A stretch of DNA of 64,000 nucleotides from Ralstonia sp. SET104 (GTDB taxonomy: Bacteria; Pseudomonadota; Gammaproteobacteria; Burkholderiales; Burkholderiaceae): the NCBI RefSeq assembly GCF_003851545.1, contig NZ_BHVX01000005.1:124001-188000 (forward strand). Reading direction: 5' to 3'. The stretch's first letter is position 1, and each line of letters begins with the position of its first letter. The notes under the pieces are model-generated. The model was not told where the DNA came from. It saw only the letters and a program-made list of their open reading frames with translations, and did no database searches. Positions 34,423 to 45,333 of this stretch are shown here, piece by piece. The translations under genes were made by a program, and so were the position numbers.

Positions 34423-34968
34423 GTGAACGAACAGCGCACCAACCTGACCTCCCGCCAGCGCCTGCACGAATACCAGGCGATGCTGGCCCGCCGCCTGCAA
34501 GAGGCGCGCGCCAAGGCGTCGACGGAAGGCTTTCTGGGCGTGCAGATCGGTGGCCACCACTGGCTGTTGTCGCTGACTGAAACCGGCGAGGTGCTGGACT
34601 ATCAGCCACCCGCACGCGTGCCGCTCACGCAGCCCTGGTACCTCGGTCTTGTGAATGCGCGCGGCAACCTGCTCGGCGTGATCGATTTCGGCATGTTCTG
34701 CGGTGAAGCGCCCACGGGTAGTGGCGCTGGCGCCAAGATCGTGGTGTTGTCCAAGGACCCGCAGCGGGCATGTGCAATTGTGGTGCCGCGTGTGGCGGGC
34801 CTGCGCAGCCTGAGCGATCTGCAACCGGCGGAAGCCACCGCAGAAGAGGGCCGTCCGTGGTTGGGCCGTGCCTGGAGCGACGCGCAGGGCACGCAGTGGC
34901 GCGAGCTGGATGTGCGGCAGTTGCTGGCCGATCCGGCATTCCTGCAGGTGGGCCGCAGCCGCGCATAG
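34423..34968 (+). CDS. pilI: CheW-like adaptor PilI
   Basis: A 181-residue CheW-domain protein. A charged N-terminal segment (TSRQRLHEYQAMLARRLQEA) precedes the CheW fold, with FLGVQIGGHHWLLSLTETGEVL and PWYLGLVNARGNLLGVIDFG as typical strands. It couples the receptor PilJ to the kinase PilL. It starts with GTG at 34423, 87 bp after pilH. Its order between pilH and pilJ is the standard one. Confidence 0.93.
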   Translation: MNEQRTNLTSRQRLHEYQAMLARRLQEARAKASTEGFLGVQIGGHHWLLSLTETGEVLDYQPPARVPLTQPWYLGLVNARGNLLGVIDFGMFCGEAPTGSGAGAKIVVLSKDPQRACAIVVPRVAGLRSLSDLQPAEATAEEGRPWLGRAWSDAQGTQWRELDVRQLLADPAFLQVGRSRA

Positions 34969-35228
34969 AGCGACGAGGCGCGATCAAGCAGCCAGGCCGC
35001 AAGCGCCGTAAAGCAAACAATAAAGATTGGGCACGCCGCAACGGGAGCGGAGTGCGCAGGGGCAAGAGGCGGTGCGTGGCGCGGGCAACAAGGCGCGCCA
35101 GGTGTATCGACAGGCACCGCCGAAGGTGCGTACCACGCCGGGTAGAACAATGCGTGGGCGCGGACGGGAAATCATGTCGCCGGTCTCGACAGAACGAGAC
35201 GGCAGCATCGACACAATAAGAGGGTCCT

Positions 35229-37478
35229 ATGGGGTTCAAGTGGTTCAACGCAGGTCGCCGTGCCGGTGAGGCTGGGGCGCCGGAGGTTGCAGCGGAGGGC
35301 GGCGCATCGGCTGCTTCCGTGCAGTTGGCGCAGTTGGACAATGCGCCCCATGTGGATGGCGACAATTCTGCCCGCATTGACGGTGGGTCCACGCAACTGG
35401 GCCGCACGCCCATGGATGCCGTGGTCGGCTGGATGGAGCGCGTGCCGTTTGCCGCACAGCAGCGCGTGTTCACGATCGGCCTGCTGGTCGGTCTGCTGGC
35501 CCTGCTGATCTCGGTGTACCTGGATAACCGCCAGGCCAACAACGGTTCGGTGCAGATTGAAATTGCCGGTGACACGCTGATGCACTCGCAGCGTTTGGCC
35601 AAGGCGGTGCCCGTGGCATTGCTGGGTAACGCCAACGCATTTGCGCAGCTCAAGGAAAGCCGCGCGCGCCTGCAGGAAAACCTCGAAGCGCTGAAGAACG
35701 GCAACGCCGAGCGTGGCGTGCGTGCCTCCGGCGGCGAGGCCGAAGCGCTGCTCGACAAGTCGATCGAAGAGTGGAAGCGCAGCGACAAGAGCGCCCAGGC
35801 CATTCTGGCGCAGGAAAAAACGCTGGTGGCCGTGGGTAAGACGCTGAACGTGTTCAACGCGTCCAACCCTGAACTGCTGGAAGAAGCCGAGCAGATTTCG
35901 TCGATGAAGCTGCAGACCAACGCACCGGCCCGTGAAGTTGCGGCATCCTCGCAGCTGGTGATGTTGACGCAGCGTCTGGGTAAGAACATGAACGAGTTCC
36001 TGGCCGGCGAAGGCGTGAACCCGGAAACCGCGTTCCTGCTCGGTAAGGACACCAACACCTTCCGCGAAACCCTGAACGGCCTGCTCAACGGCTCCGAAGC
36101 GCTGCGCCTGTCGGCCGCCACCGATGCCGAGACCAAGGGCTATCTGCAAGAGCTGTCGACCCGCTTCGACAACGTGCAGAAGACCACGCAGATCATTCTT
36201 GAAAACCTGCCGGGCCTGATTGCCGCAAAGCGCGCCCAGCAACAGATCTTCAATGACAACGAAAAGCTGCGGGCCGACCTGTCGGACCTGCAATCTTCCT
36301 ATGCGAGCAGCGTGCGTAGCCGTCCGGTGACGCTCGGTGCGGTGGTGCTGTCGGCCATCCTGACCGTGGTCTGCCTGGCCGGCCTCGCCGCCCTGTACCT
36401 GCGCGATTCGCGCGTGCGTACGATGGAAGCAGAAGCCCGTCAGCGTGAAGCAGAAGAACGCCGGATGGTGGAAAAGCGCAACAACGACAACACCCAGGCG
36501 GCAATTCTGCGGCTGATGAACGAACTGCAGGACATTGCAGACGGTGACTTGACCAAGCAGGCCACCGTGTCGGAAGACATTACCGGTGCCATTGCCGACT
36601 CGGTGAACTACACCGTGGAAGAACTGCGCGAGCTGGTTGGCCGGGTGCAGCAGACGGCCGAGCAGGTGACGCAGGCATCGTCGGCGGTGGCCGTGACGTC
36701 CGAAGGTCTGGTGGCCGCATCGGAAGAACAGTCCCGCCAGATTCGGCAGACCGGTCAGTCGGTGGTGGAGATGGCGGATCGCATTACGCAGGTCTCGCGT
36801 GGCGCTGCTGAATCGGCCAACGTGGCACGCGCCTCGCTGGCTGCTGCCGAGCAAGGTCAGCAGGCGGTGCAGAACGCCATCACGGGCATGAACGATATCC
36901 GTGACCAGATTCAGGAAACCTCGAAGCGGATCAAGCGCCTGGGCGAATCGTCGCAGGAGATTGGGGAAATCGTTGAGCTGATCTCGGACATTACCGAGCA
37001 GACCAACGTGCTGGCACTGAACGCTGCCATTCAGGCGGCATCCGCTGGTGAAGCTGGCCGCGGCTTCTCGGTGGTGGCAGAGGAAGTGCAGCGCCTGGCA
37101 GAACGTTCCGCCGAGGCAGCCAAGCAGATCGGCGCGCTGATCCGCACGATTCAGACCGATACGCAAGACGCGGTGCACGCTATGGAGCGCAGCACGGCGG
37201 GTGTGGTGGAAGGGGCGAAGCTGTCCGATAACGCCGGTGCGGCACTGGTGGAGATCGGCCGCGTGTCGCGCCAGCTTGCTGAACTGATTGAAAGCATTTC
37301 GCAGACGACATCGCACGAAGCTACGCTGGCATCCGACGTGGCGCAGAACATCGAACAGATTCTGCACATCACGGAACAGACGTCGACCGGTACGCGACAG
37401 ACCGCGCAGTCGGTGCGCCAGCTTACGCAGCTTGCCGAAGAGCTGCGTGATTCGGTTGCACGGTTCCGCATCGCGTAA
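35229..37478 (+). CDS. pilJ: Type IV pilus methyl-accepting chemoreceptor PilJ
   Basis: A 749-residue receptor. Its first membrane helix lies at about 78-97 ([16 protein letters not shown]), followed by a periplasmic PilJ-type sensory region with repeated helical modules (about 100-360), a second helix at about 364-388, a HAMP-like segment and a long cytoplasmic coiled coil. The conserved signalling tip has [21 protein letters not shown] beginning at about residue 580, with [21 protein letters not shown] following; these are separate parts of one block. It feeds surface or pilus signals to PilL. It lies 260 bp after pilI and 89 bp before pilL. Confidence 0.95.
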   Translation: MGFKWFNAGRRAGEAGAPEVAAEGGASAASVQLAQLDNAPHVDGDNSARIDGGSTQLGRTPMDAVVGWMERVPFAAQQRVFTIGLLVGLLALLISVYLDNRQANNGSVQIEIAGDTLMHSQRLAKAVPVALLGNANAFAQLKESRARLQENLEALKNGNAERGVRASGGEAEALLDKSIEEWKRSDKSAQAILAQEKTLVAVGKTLNVFNASNPELLEEAEQISSMKLQTNAPAREVAASSQLVMLTQRLGKNMNEFLAGEGVNPETAFLLGKDTNTFRETLNGLLNGSEALRLSAATDAETKGYLQELSTRFDNVQKTTQIILENLPGLIAAKRAQQQIFNDNEKLRADLSDLQSSYASSVRSRPVTLGAVVLSAILTVVCLAGLAALYLRDSRVRTMEAEARQREAEERRMVEKRNNDNTQAAILRLMNELQDIADGDLTKQATVSEDITGAIADSVNYTVEELRELVGRVQQTAEQVTQASSAVAVTSEGLVAASEEQSRQIRQTGQSVVEMADRITQVSRGAAESANVARASLAAAEQGQQAVQNAITGMNDIRDQIQETSKRIKRLGESSQEIGEIVELISDITEQTNVLALNAAIQAASAGEAGRGFSVVAEEVQRLAERSAEAAKQIGALIRTIQTDTQDAVHAMERSTAGVVEGAKLSDNAGAALVEIGRVSRQLAELIESISQTTSHEATLASDVAQNIEQILHITEQTSTGTRQTAQSVRQLTQLAEELRDSVARFRIA

Positions 37479-37567
37479 TCCTTACACCGACGTCACCACT
37501 GGATTTCGGGCGGGAACGCCAAGGGGGGCAACCCAGGGCAACCGCCACCTGCTTTTTGGAAGCACAC

Positions 37568-40500
37568 ATGCGTCATCAATCTTCCGCCCAGCCCGAATCC
37601 GCTTCTCTGGAAGCGGTTGGAGCCCTTGTGGTGCGCCCGAAGTCTGTCGTGCCCGCGCGTGATCTTTCTGCGCTGGCTTGGGTGGCGCCCAATATGCGCG
37701 CCGCACTGGACGACGCCGTGCGCGAGTTCGGCGAATACACGGCCGATGTCATCGCCAACCCGGAAGTCATCGGTGCGCGCGATACGACGTCGCTGCGCTT
37801 GGCTGGCCAGTATCTGCACCAGGCGGCCGGCGCGCTGCTGATCGTCGGCCTGCGTGGTGTCGATGTGTATTGCCAGGCCGCCAAACGCCTGCTCGAAGCG
37901 GTTGATGCGGGCACCGTAGCTGCTGATGTGCAGACGCTGGACGTGCTCTCGCGCGCCGTGCAGGCACTGCAGGAATACGTGGTCGATCTGATGGCCGGCA
38001 TGGCTGAAGAGCCGCTGCGCCTGTTCCAACCGTATCAAACCGTGCTCGCCCGCCTGGGCGAAGAGCGTATTCACCCGGCCGACTTGTGGGCCGATGAGCT
38101 GCGCCACCTGCCGGCGCTGCTGCTGCCCTCGCGCGACTTGCCGGGGCTGGCGCGCCTGCGCCGCAAGTTCGAACTCGCGCTGCTGACTGCCTTGCGTGCG
38201 CCATCCAGCGCACCGGCATCCAATGCCGACGGTGCGCAGGTCGATCCGTCCGCCGCTGCCGCCGCCTACGCGCCGCTGGAAAAACTGTTGCACGGTATTC
38301 GTGCTCTTGAGCGCGAACCGCGCCGCACCGGCGACGATCTGCAGCGCGATCTGTGGCTTGTGCTGGCACTGACTTTTGGCGCACTGCGTGCCGGCCTGGT
38401 GCCGGCCGACATGACTGCCAAGCGCCTGGCCGCGCGTGTCAACCTGCTGCTGCGCCAGTACTCGCACAACAACGTTCACCTGCCTCAAGGCCTGCTGACC
38501 GACGCGCTGTATCTGCTGGCCGGCATGGCCTACAGCAATGCGCCCGCAGTGCCCGTGGGTGACGACACGCTGGGCCCGGACATCGTTGCCTGCGTGCAGG
38601 CCTTTGCGATTCCGCCTACGCACGCACCGGCCGGCGCATTGCACACGCGCCAGTACTACGCGCTGCTGCCGACAGACACCAGCGACACGCTGCAGCGTGT
38701 TGGCCGCGCGCTCGAAGCACTCAGCCAACAACCCGCACCCGCCGCAGACGAACTTGACGCCGCACTGCAGACGCTCGCGCTGCACGCCGATGCGCTGGGC
38801 CAGCCGGCCTTGTCCGACCTGTCGAACCGCCTGACGGAAGCTGGAGTGCAGGACGTTGCGCCCACGCTGCAGTTCCTCTCGCGCATGCTGGCCCGCCCGT
38901 GGGCGCTGCATGGCGAATCCGGCGACCTGCGCAGCGCGTGGTTTGCCGCCCGCTGCAGTGAACTGGCCGAACACGCACGCGCCACGCAAGACGGTCACGC
39001 GGTGCCTGCGCCCGCATGGCTCATGCTGCTGGCCGAGGAAACCGCACAACGCCGCACGCGCGCCGAGCAGGTCCGCGCGCTGCAAACGCTGCTGGCCTCA
39101 GCCGAAACGCACCTCGATGCCTTCGAGCGCGAAGGTGAGGAGAGTGGTGGCCTGCACGAAGCCGCCCGCCTGTTTGGCGAGATGCAGAGTGCCTTTGCCG
39201 CGCTCGACACCTACGAGGCCGTGCACGCCACCGAAGCCGCGCAATCAACCATCGCCGCGCTGCAAGCCGCGGACGCAGGCGCGGCGGCTGATCGTGAACG
39301 CTACCTGGCCGCGCTGGCCGCCAACGTCAGCGGTCTGCAGGCTCTGCTCGACGCGCTGTCAGCCGGCACCGAGCTGACCGGCGGCCAGGTCGACGAGATC
39401 ATCATCGAAGCCCAACTGACGCCGACCGAGCGTGAAACTGCGTGGCGCGAGTTCGCCTTCGATTCTGAATCCGGCATGCTGGCCCGCCGCGAGCCGCAAT
39501 CTGAAGCGCAAGCCGGCGCAGACATCGCCAATGCCGATGCAGCGTCGCCGCTGCAATCGCTGCTGGACCGCCTGCTGGCCAAGCAGCCGGTTGACTCGAC
39601 TGATCCGCTGGCGGCCGAACTGCGCACCACGCTGCAAGAAGCGCGTGATGCCGCCGCCATTGACGATGATCCGGCACGCCGCCGCCGTTTGGAAGAGGCG
39701 CTGGCCCAGTTCGACGCATGGCAGGTTGGCAGCCCCGGCGCGCTTGAGCGCATGCAGGCCGCATTGGCGGCACCGGCTGCCGTGCCTGCCGCTGCCATTG
39801 CACCGGTACCGGCTGCCGTGCGGGATACCCAATCGATCGATGCCGAGCTGCTCGACATCTTCCTGTCTGAAGCCGAAGAAGTGCTGGCCGGTGTGCGCGC
39901 CGATCTGCATGGCCTGCAAGCCGCTGCCGATATGGGCACGGGCGGGCTGGCTGCAGGCTCTGACCTGGACCTGCTCACGCAACTGCGCCGCGCGTTCCAC
40001 ACGCTCAAGGGCTCGGGCCGCATGGTTGGCCTCACGCGTTATGGCGAGGCAGCCTGGGCCATCGAGCAAGTGATGAACGTGTGGTTGGCCGAGAGCCGTG
40101 TGCCGACGCACGACCTGGCTGCGTTGCTGGCGCGTGCCGAGTCCGAACTGTCGACTTGGGCTGCTGCCATTGCGCAATCGCCGCAGGCCGATCACGCCAT
40201 CGAACCGCTGGTCGCCGCCGCCGAGCGCGTGCGCCACGGTGGTCCGTTCGTGTGGCTGGAGGCCATGGCTGAAGTGCCAGCACCTGCCGAACACGCAGAA
40301 CAGGACGCACCGGCAGCGGAAACCACATCGCACGACGCGAGCGCCGTGCAGCCGATGGCGCTGGCAGCGACCGATGGGCCCGTGGCAGAAACGGAACAAG
40401 CCGTCGCGCTCACGTGGGATGACGAACCCGCGTTGCCAGAAGTCGAAGCGCCGATGCCCGAGGCAATCGCTCCGGTGGCCGAGCCTGCCGCAGTCGAGCC

Positions 40501-43500
40501 GCTTGCCGAGCCCATCGAGGAAGTCATTGCGCAAACCGCAGCCGAGCTGGTTGGTGACGATGCCGATGCCAAGGTGATCCCATTCCCATTCGCCCAGACT
40601 GGCGAGCCCGAGGAAGCACCGCACGACGACGGCGTGAAGGAGATCGGCCCGGTTCGCATCAGCGTGGCGCTGTACAACGTCTATCTGCAGGAAGCCGATG
40701 ATCTGATCCGCCGTCTGGGCGTGGATTTCTCGGAGTGGCGGCACGAAGGCCGCACGCCGCCGAGCGAGCTGGCCCTGCGCGCCGCGCACACGCTGCAAGG
40801 CAGCTCCGCCGTGGTCGAACTGGAGCCGGTGCGCCAGTTGGCCGCCGCGCTGGAGCAAGTGCTGCTGAACCTGAACAGCCGCCCGGTGGCGATGCATCCG
40901 GGTGACTTCCGCCTGCTTGATCAAGCCATCGAGCGTATGCGCGGCATGCTGCATCAGTTTGCCGCCAGCCTCTGGCCGGACGCCGACGAGCCGCTGCGCC
41001 GCAGCCTGGACGAACTGTGCGAGCGCCTGCTGGTGCGCCCACGCCTGCCGCTGGAGCCTGCGCCGGCCGCCTTTACGGACGCCGAGCGGGCCGAAAACCA
41101 ACCCGCCGGCGTGGCTGGCGAGCCTGGGTTTGAGCCCACCGCAATCACGCCAACGTTCGTGCCGGCACTGGCGCCCGTGCATGCGTCGCCGATCGCCGAA
41201 CCGGCGGTGGGTGAACTGGTTCGCCAGGCACCTGCCGACGCGCTCGACCCTGCGCTGCTGGAAATCTTCCTGGAAGAAGCGCACGTTGCGCTGCCAGAAC
41301 TCGGCCAGCACCTGCGCGCGTGGGAAGCCGCGCCGCAAGACCGCAATGCCGCCGGCCTGCTGCTGCGCAACCTGCACACCGTCAAGGGCAGCGCGCGCAT
41401 GGCTGGCGCCATGACGCTGGGCCAGGCCGCGCACGAAATGGAAAGCGCCATTGAGGGTGGCCTGCGCCAGAACCGCGTGGACGACGTGCTGTTCCGCAAG
41501 CTCTACGTCTGGTTCGACCGCATCCAGGCACACGTCGATGCACTTGGCGCGGGCAACCTGTTGCCGCTGGATGCCGGTCTTGCCGATGCTGCCGACGCGC
41601 AGCAAGCGGCCACCGACGTGCAGGCATCGTCCGGCGCCTCAATGCTGCCGGCCGTGGCGGCATCGGCGGGCGTCGACCTGACCGGCACGCGCAGCCCCGA
41701 AGCCGAAGCGCTGGAAGTGGCCGAACGCCAGCGCGCGATGGTGCGCGTGCAGGCGCGCGCGCTTGATTCGCTCATCAACGATGCGGGCGAAGTTGGCGCC
41801 GCCCGTGCGCGTCTCGAGTCGGAAGTCGATGCGCTCAAGACCTATCTGTCGGAACTGAACGACAACGTGGCGCGTTTGCGCTCGCAGGTGCGCGAGATCG
41901 AAATCCAGGCCGAAACGCAGATGGAGTCGCGCATTGCCGATGCGGCCGCGCACGACGAATCGTTCGATCCGCTGGAATTCGACCGCTTCACGCGCCTGCA
42001 GGAACTCACGCGAATGATGGCCGAATCCGTCAATGACGTGGCCACGGTGCAGCAGAACTTGTTCCGCGGTTTCGATCAGGCATCGCTCGATCTGGAAACG
42101 CAGGCACGCCTCACGCGCGGCCTGCAGCGCAGCCTGATGCGTGCGCGCATGGTGCAGTTCGATACCGTGGCCGACCGCTTGTATCGCGTGGCGCGTCAGG
42201 CGGCGTCGGAAACCGGCAAGGAAGTCCGACTGTTCATCAAGGGCGGTACGGTGGAATTGGATCGCAGCGTGCTGGACCGCATGGGCGGCCCGCTGGAGCA
42301 CATGATCCGCAACGCCGTCGCGCACGGCATTGAATCTGCCGACGATCGACGCGCCAAAGGCAAGGCACCCGCTGGCGAACTTACGCTGGAAGTGCAGCAG
42401 GAAGGTAATGAAGTCGTGCTGCACTTCGTGGACGACGGCGCGGGTCTGAACCTCGACCGCATCCGCGCCCGCGCACTCGAGCGCCAACTGCTGGCCGCCG
42501 ACGAAGACGCCAGCGACGCGCGCCTCACAGAGATGATCTTCACGCCGGGCTTCTCCACCGCCGACCAGGTGTCGGAGCTGGCCGGCCGTGGCGTGGGCAT
42601 GGACGTGGTGCGTGCCGAGACCGTGGCCCTGGGCGGCCGGATTTCGCTGCAGACCACGCCGGAAGTCGGCACGCGTTTCACCATCCACCTGCCGCTGACC
42701 ACCGCCATTACGCAGGTGCTGCTGGTGCGCGTGAGCGAGCGTGTGTATGCGATTCCGTCGGGCATGATCGACCACGTCCAGCAACTGCGTCCGCAGGCGC
42801 TGGCCGAGGCGTACAACGCGGCCGCGCTGCAATTGCCGACGGGCCCGGTGCCGTTCCACTACTTTGGTGTGTTGCTTGAAGAAGCGGCGTCTGTCACGGG
42901 CGGCCGCAAGTACTCGCCGGCCGTGGTGGTGCGCAACGGCGCAGACCGCGCCGCCGTGCATGTGGACGAAGTGATCGGCAACCGCGAAGTGGTGGTCAAG
43001 CACATCGGCCCGCACCTTGCACGCCTGGAGGGTATTGCCGGGGCGACCACGCTGGGCGATGGCGAAATCGTACTGATCTACAACCCCGTGGTGCTCACGC
43101 AGCGCTTCGAGCGCGAAGCCGCCGCGCGCGGGCTGTCCGATCAGGAGGCGACAGGCGCCGTGGCCGAGCTGCACCGCGATGGCAGCACCGACGCCGTGCC
43201 GGGTCTGGCGACGCAGCCGATCGTCATGGTGGTCGACGATTCGCTCACGGTGCGCAAGGTCACGCAGCGTCTGCTCACGCGCTCCGGCTATCAGGCCGTG
43301 CTCGCGCGCGACGGTGTGGATGCGCTGCGTCAACTGCAGGAAGTCACGCCCGACGCGATGCTCGTCGACATCGAAATGCCGCACATGGACGGTTTCGATC
43401 TCACGCGCAACGTGCGTGCAGACGAACGTATTGGCGCCACGCCGATCATCATGATCACCTCGCGTACGGCGGATAAGCACCGCCGCTACGCTGCGGAGAT

Positions 43501-43606
43501 TGGCGTGAACGTCTACCTGGGCAAGCCGTACAACGAAGAGGAGCTGCTGCGGCATCTGCGCAACCTCATCGGCGAACGCGCACCGGCGGCGGCCAACGCA
43601 GGCTGA
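37568..43606 (+). CDS. pilL: Chemotaxis-type hybrid histidine kinase PilL/ChpA
   Basis: A 2012-residue multidomain kinase. HPt-like sites have histidines at about residues 84 (LHQAAGALLIVGL), 811 (FHTLKGSGRM), 1074 (AHTLQGSSAV) and 1270 (LHTVKGSARM). A dimerisation/catalytic core follows, with the N box HMIRNAVAHG (Asn about 1582), then GRGVGMDVV, a CheW-like domain, and a C-terminal receiver with Asp about 1934 (LVDIEMPHMDG). It phosphorylates PilG and PilH. Long Ala/Pro/Glu-rich linkers connect the HPt units. The ATG at 37568 has a GGA site; a TTG four codons earlier is possible. It ends the operon at a strong terminator. Confidence 0.96.
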   Translation: MRHQSSAQPESASLEAVGALVVRPKSVVPARDLSALAWVAPNMRAALDDAVREFGEYTADVIANPEVIGARDTTSLRLAGQYLHQAAGALLIVGLRGVDVYCQAAKRLLEAVDAGTVAADVQTLDVLSRAVQALQEYVVDLMAGMAEEPLRLFQPYQTVLARLGEERIHPADLWADELRHLPALLLPSRDLPGLARLRRKFELALLTALRAPSSAPASNADGAQVDPSAAAAAYAPLEKLLHGIRALEREPRRTGDDLQRDLWLVLALTFGALRAGLVPADMTAKRLAARVNLLLRQYSHNNVHLPQGLLTDALYLLAGMAYSNAPAVPVGDDTLGPDIVACVQAFAIPPTHAPAGALHTRQYYALLPTDTSDTLQRVGRALEALSQQPAPAADELDAALQTLALHADALGQPALSDLSNRLTEAGVQDVAPTLQFLSRMLARPWALHGESGDLRSAWFAARCSELAEHARATQDGHAVPAPAWLMLLAEETAQRRTRAEQVRALQTLLASAETHLDAFEREGEESGGLHEAARLFGEMQSAFAALDTYEAVHATEAAQSTIAALQAADAGAAADRERYLAALAANVSGLQALLDALSAGTELTGGQVDEIIIEAQLTPTERETAWREFAFDSESGMLARREPQSEAQAGADIANADAASPLQSLLDRLLAKQPVDSTDPLAAELRTTLQEARDAAAIDDDPARRRRLEEALAQFDAWQVGSPGALERMQAALAAPAAVPAAAIAPVPAAVRDTQSIDAELLDIFLSEAEEVLAGVRADLHGLQAAADMGTGGLAAGSDLDLLTQLRRAFHTLKGSGRMVGLTRYGEAAWAIEQVMNVWLAESRVPTHDLAALLARAESELSTWAAAIAQSPQADHAIEPLVAAAERVRHGGPFVWLEAMAEVPAPAEHAEQDAPAAETTSHDASAVQPMALAATDGPVAETEQAVALTWDDEPALPEVEAPMPEAIAPVAEPAAVEPLAEPIEEVIAQTAAELVGDDADAKVIPFPFAQTGEPEEAPHDDGVKEIGPVRISVALYNVYLQEADDLIRRLGVDFSEWRHEGRTPPSELALRAAHTLQGSSAVVELEPVRQLAAALEQVLLNLNSRPVAMHPGDFRLLDQAIERMRGMLHQFAASLWPDADEPLRRSLDELCERLLVRPRLPLEPAPAAFTDAERAENQPAGVAGEPGFEPTAITPTFVPALAPVHASPIAEPAVGELVRQAPADALDPALLEIFLEEAHVALPELGQHLRAWEAAPQDRNAAGLLLRNLHTVKGSARMAGAMTLGQAAHEMESAIEGGLRQNRVDDVLFRKLYVWFDRIQAHVDALGAGNLLPLDAGLADAADAQQAATDVQASSGASMLPAVAASAGVDLTGTRSPEAEALEVAERQRAMVRVQARALDSLINDAGEVGAARARLESEVDALKTYLSELNDNVARLRSQVREIEIQAETQMESRIADAAAHDESFDPLEFDRFTRLQELTRMMAESVNDVATVQQNLFRGFDQASLDLETQARLTRGLQRSLMRARMVQFDTVADRLYRVARQAASETGKEVRLFIKGGTVELDRSVLDRMGGPLEHMIRNAVAHGIESADDRRAKGKAPAGELTLEVQQEGNEVVLHFVDDGAGLNLDRIRARALERQLLAADEDASDARLTEMIFTPGFSTADQVSELAGRGVGMDVVRAETVALGGRISLQTTPEVGTRFTIHLPLTTAITQVLLVRVSERVYAIPSGMIDHVQQLRPQALAEAYNAAALQLPTGPVPFHYFGVLLEEAASVTGGRKYSPAVVVRNGADRAAVHVDEVIGNREVVVKHIGPHLARLEGIAGATTLGDGEIVLIYNPVVLTQRFEREAAARGLSDQEATGAVAELHRDGSTDAVPGLATQPIVMVVDDSLTVRKVTQRLLTRSGYQAVLARDGVDALRQLQEVTPDAMLVDIEMPHMDGFDLTRNVRADERIGATPIIMITSRTADKHRRYAAEIGVNVYLGKPYNEEELLRHLRNLIGERAPAAANAG

Positions 43607-43627
43607 CGACGCGCTTCGCAAAAACAA

Positions 43628-43660
43628 CGACGGGCCGGTGTTCTACCGGCCCGTTGCCTT
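43628..43660. terminator. Bidirectional terminator between pilL and phrB
   Basis: CGGGCCGGT (43631-43639), loop GTTCT, ACCGGCCCG (43645-43653), extendable to 12 bp by flanking pairs. TTGCCTTT follows on the plus strand and an A-rich AAAACAAC precedes it, so a T-run is available in both directions for the convergent genes. Confidence 0.85.
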
Positions 43661-43676
43661 TGGTGCGTAGCAATCT

Positions 43677-45233
43677 TTAATCGTCGTGACTGGTCTTGCG
43701 CATTGCCGCTGCCTCGGCACCCGACGTGCGATGCGCCTTGGTAACGGCATAGCGGTCGAGCGTCGCCGCGCGTGCGCCGGCATGGTCGACGATGGGCAAC
43801 GGGTAGGCCTCGCCCAGCACGATGCCCGCTTCCTTCAACACGCCAGCCGGGGCCGTCCACGGCGCATGGATGTACTTGTCGGGTAGCTTCGCCAACTGCG
43901 GCAGATATCTGCGGATGAAGCGACCCTGCGGATCGAACTTCTCCGATTGCGTGACCGGGTTGAAGATGCGGAACCACGGCTGCGCATCGCACCCGCTGGA
44001 GGCCGCCCATTGCCAACCACCGTTGTTGGCGGCGAAATCGAAATCGTTGAGCACGTCGGCAAAGTACTGCTCGCCGCGTCGCCAGTCGATGCCCAAGTCT
44101 TTGATGAGAAAGCTGGCAGCCACCATGCGCAGGCGGTTGTGCATATAGCCGCTCTGGAAGATCTGTAGCATGGCCGCATCGACGAGCGGGTACCCCGTGT
44201 GTGCAGCCTTCCATGCTTCGAAGCGCGCGTCGCCGGTGTCGCCGTCCACCCAGCGGATGCGGTCGAATTCCGGATGGAAGGATGCACCATCCGCTAGATC
44301 CGGACGGTGGTGCAGGATCATGAAATAGAAGTCGCGCCAGACCAGCTCCGACAGCCATGTGGCCGCGCCCCGGCTGCCGCGCAGCATGGCGGCGTGCGCG
44401 CGCGCTGCAAGCGTGCGGATCGAGACCGTGCCAAAGCGCAGATGTGTCGAGAGATAGCTCGGCCCGCGCACGGCGGGAAAGTCACGGCGCGCGTGGTAGT
44501 CATCCATGCGCGCTTCAAACTCGTCCAGCAGCGCTTCGCCGCCCGACATCCCGGTCGGCAGGGAGATTTCTGAGAGGTTTGAACGAGCGAAGCCCATCGC
44601 TTCCAGCGTTGGCGTGGCATGCGCAAGCGCGTGCGGCGGTTTGGCCAGCGCGCCGAAGTGGGGCTCTGTCGGATATGCACGCAGGTCGAAGGGCGTGAGC
44701 GCGGCCAGCCATGCGTTCTTGTAAGGCGTGAAGACGCCATACGGTTTGCCTTGGCCATTGAGAATTTCGTCGCGCTCGAAGATCACCTGGTCTTTGAAGT
44801 CGAACCATGCGCATGGTTGCTGCGCGAGCGCCTTGCGCACCGCTTCATCGCGGGCCTGCGCAGAAGGTTCTTCGTCATGGTTGGCGAAGACGGCTTCGAC
44901 GTTGAGCTGGCGTGCGATGTCGGGAATCGCACGGCGCGGGTGATCGTGCACGACGATCAGATCGCCGCCGGCCTCGCGCAGGGCGTTGCGCAATTCCTCG
45001 ATGGATGCACGGATGAACTCGATGCGGCGGTCGGCCTTGAGCCCGCGCGCCAGCAGTGCGTCGAGGATGTCGCGGTCGAACACGAATACGCAATAGACCT
45101 GGCGGCAGTGGCGCAGGGCATAATGCAGCGCCGCGTGATCAACGTGCCGCAGATCGCGTCGGAACCACACAAGCCCCCGCTGGAAATGCGCTCCGACGGT
45201 GTAGGGCTGGCGGGTTCCGGTGGTGGGCGGCAT
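43677..45233 (-). CDS. phrB: Deoxyribodipyrimidine photolyase (class I)
   Basis: This 518-residue enzyme has an N-terminal alpha/beta domain starting GLVWFRRDLRHVDHAALHYAL and a C-terminal FAD-binding helical domain with LSTHLRFGTVSIR, RDFYFMILHHRPDL, the FAD loop AHTGYPLVDAAM, MHNRLRMVAASFL and WFRIFNPVTQSEKFDP. These are the class I CPD photolyase signatures. It repairs UV-induced pyrimidine dimers using blue light. About 16 residues precede the usual start of the fold, so translation may begin slightly further in. It is divergent from rsuA. Confidence 0.95.
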   Translation of the reverse strand: MPPTTGTRQPYTVGAHFQRGLVWFRRDLRHVDHAALHYALRHCRQVYCVFVFDRDILDALLARGLKADRRIEFIRASIEELRNALREAGGDLIVVHDHPRRAIPDIARQLNVEAVFANHDEEPSAQARDEAVRKALAQQPCAWFDFKDQVIFERDEILNGQGKPYGVFTPYKNAWLAALTPFDLRAYPTEPHFGALAKPPHALAHATPTLEAMGFARSNLSEISLPTGMSGGEALLDEFEARMDDYHARRDFPAVRGPSYLSTHLRFGTVSIRTLAARAHAAMLRGSRGAATWLSELVWRDFYFMILHHRPDLADGASFHPEFDRIRWVDGDTGDARFEAWKAAHTGYPLVDAAMLQIFQSGYMHNRLRMVAASFLIKDLGIDWRRGEQYFADVLNDFDFAANNGGWQWAASSGCDAQPWFRIFNPVTQSEKFDPQGRFIRRYLPQLAKLPDKYIHAPWTAPAGVLKEAGIVLGEAYPLPIVDHAGARAATLDRYAVTKAHRTSGAEAAAMRKTSHDD

Positions 45234-45333
45234 CGGGTGTTGTTGGCTGATCTTGAGATTGGCCGAGCGTATAACAAAAACCCGGCAAAAATCCGCAAAA
45301 ATCGCGCCGCATTTCCTTTTTCACGTTGTTGTC

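Noticed and set aside
33184-34824. A 546-codon minus-strand frame across pilG, pilH and pilI
   Set aside because: Three real response-regulator and adaptor genes occupy the other strand, and the frame has no domain.
35172-43627. Very long open frames on the minus strand opposite pilJ and pilL (up to about 750 codons)
   Set aside because: They mirror the codon pattern of the real GC-rich plus-strand genes, lack any domain, are rich in His, Arg and Gln, and have no neighbours or ribosome sites.
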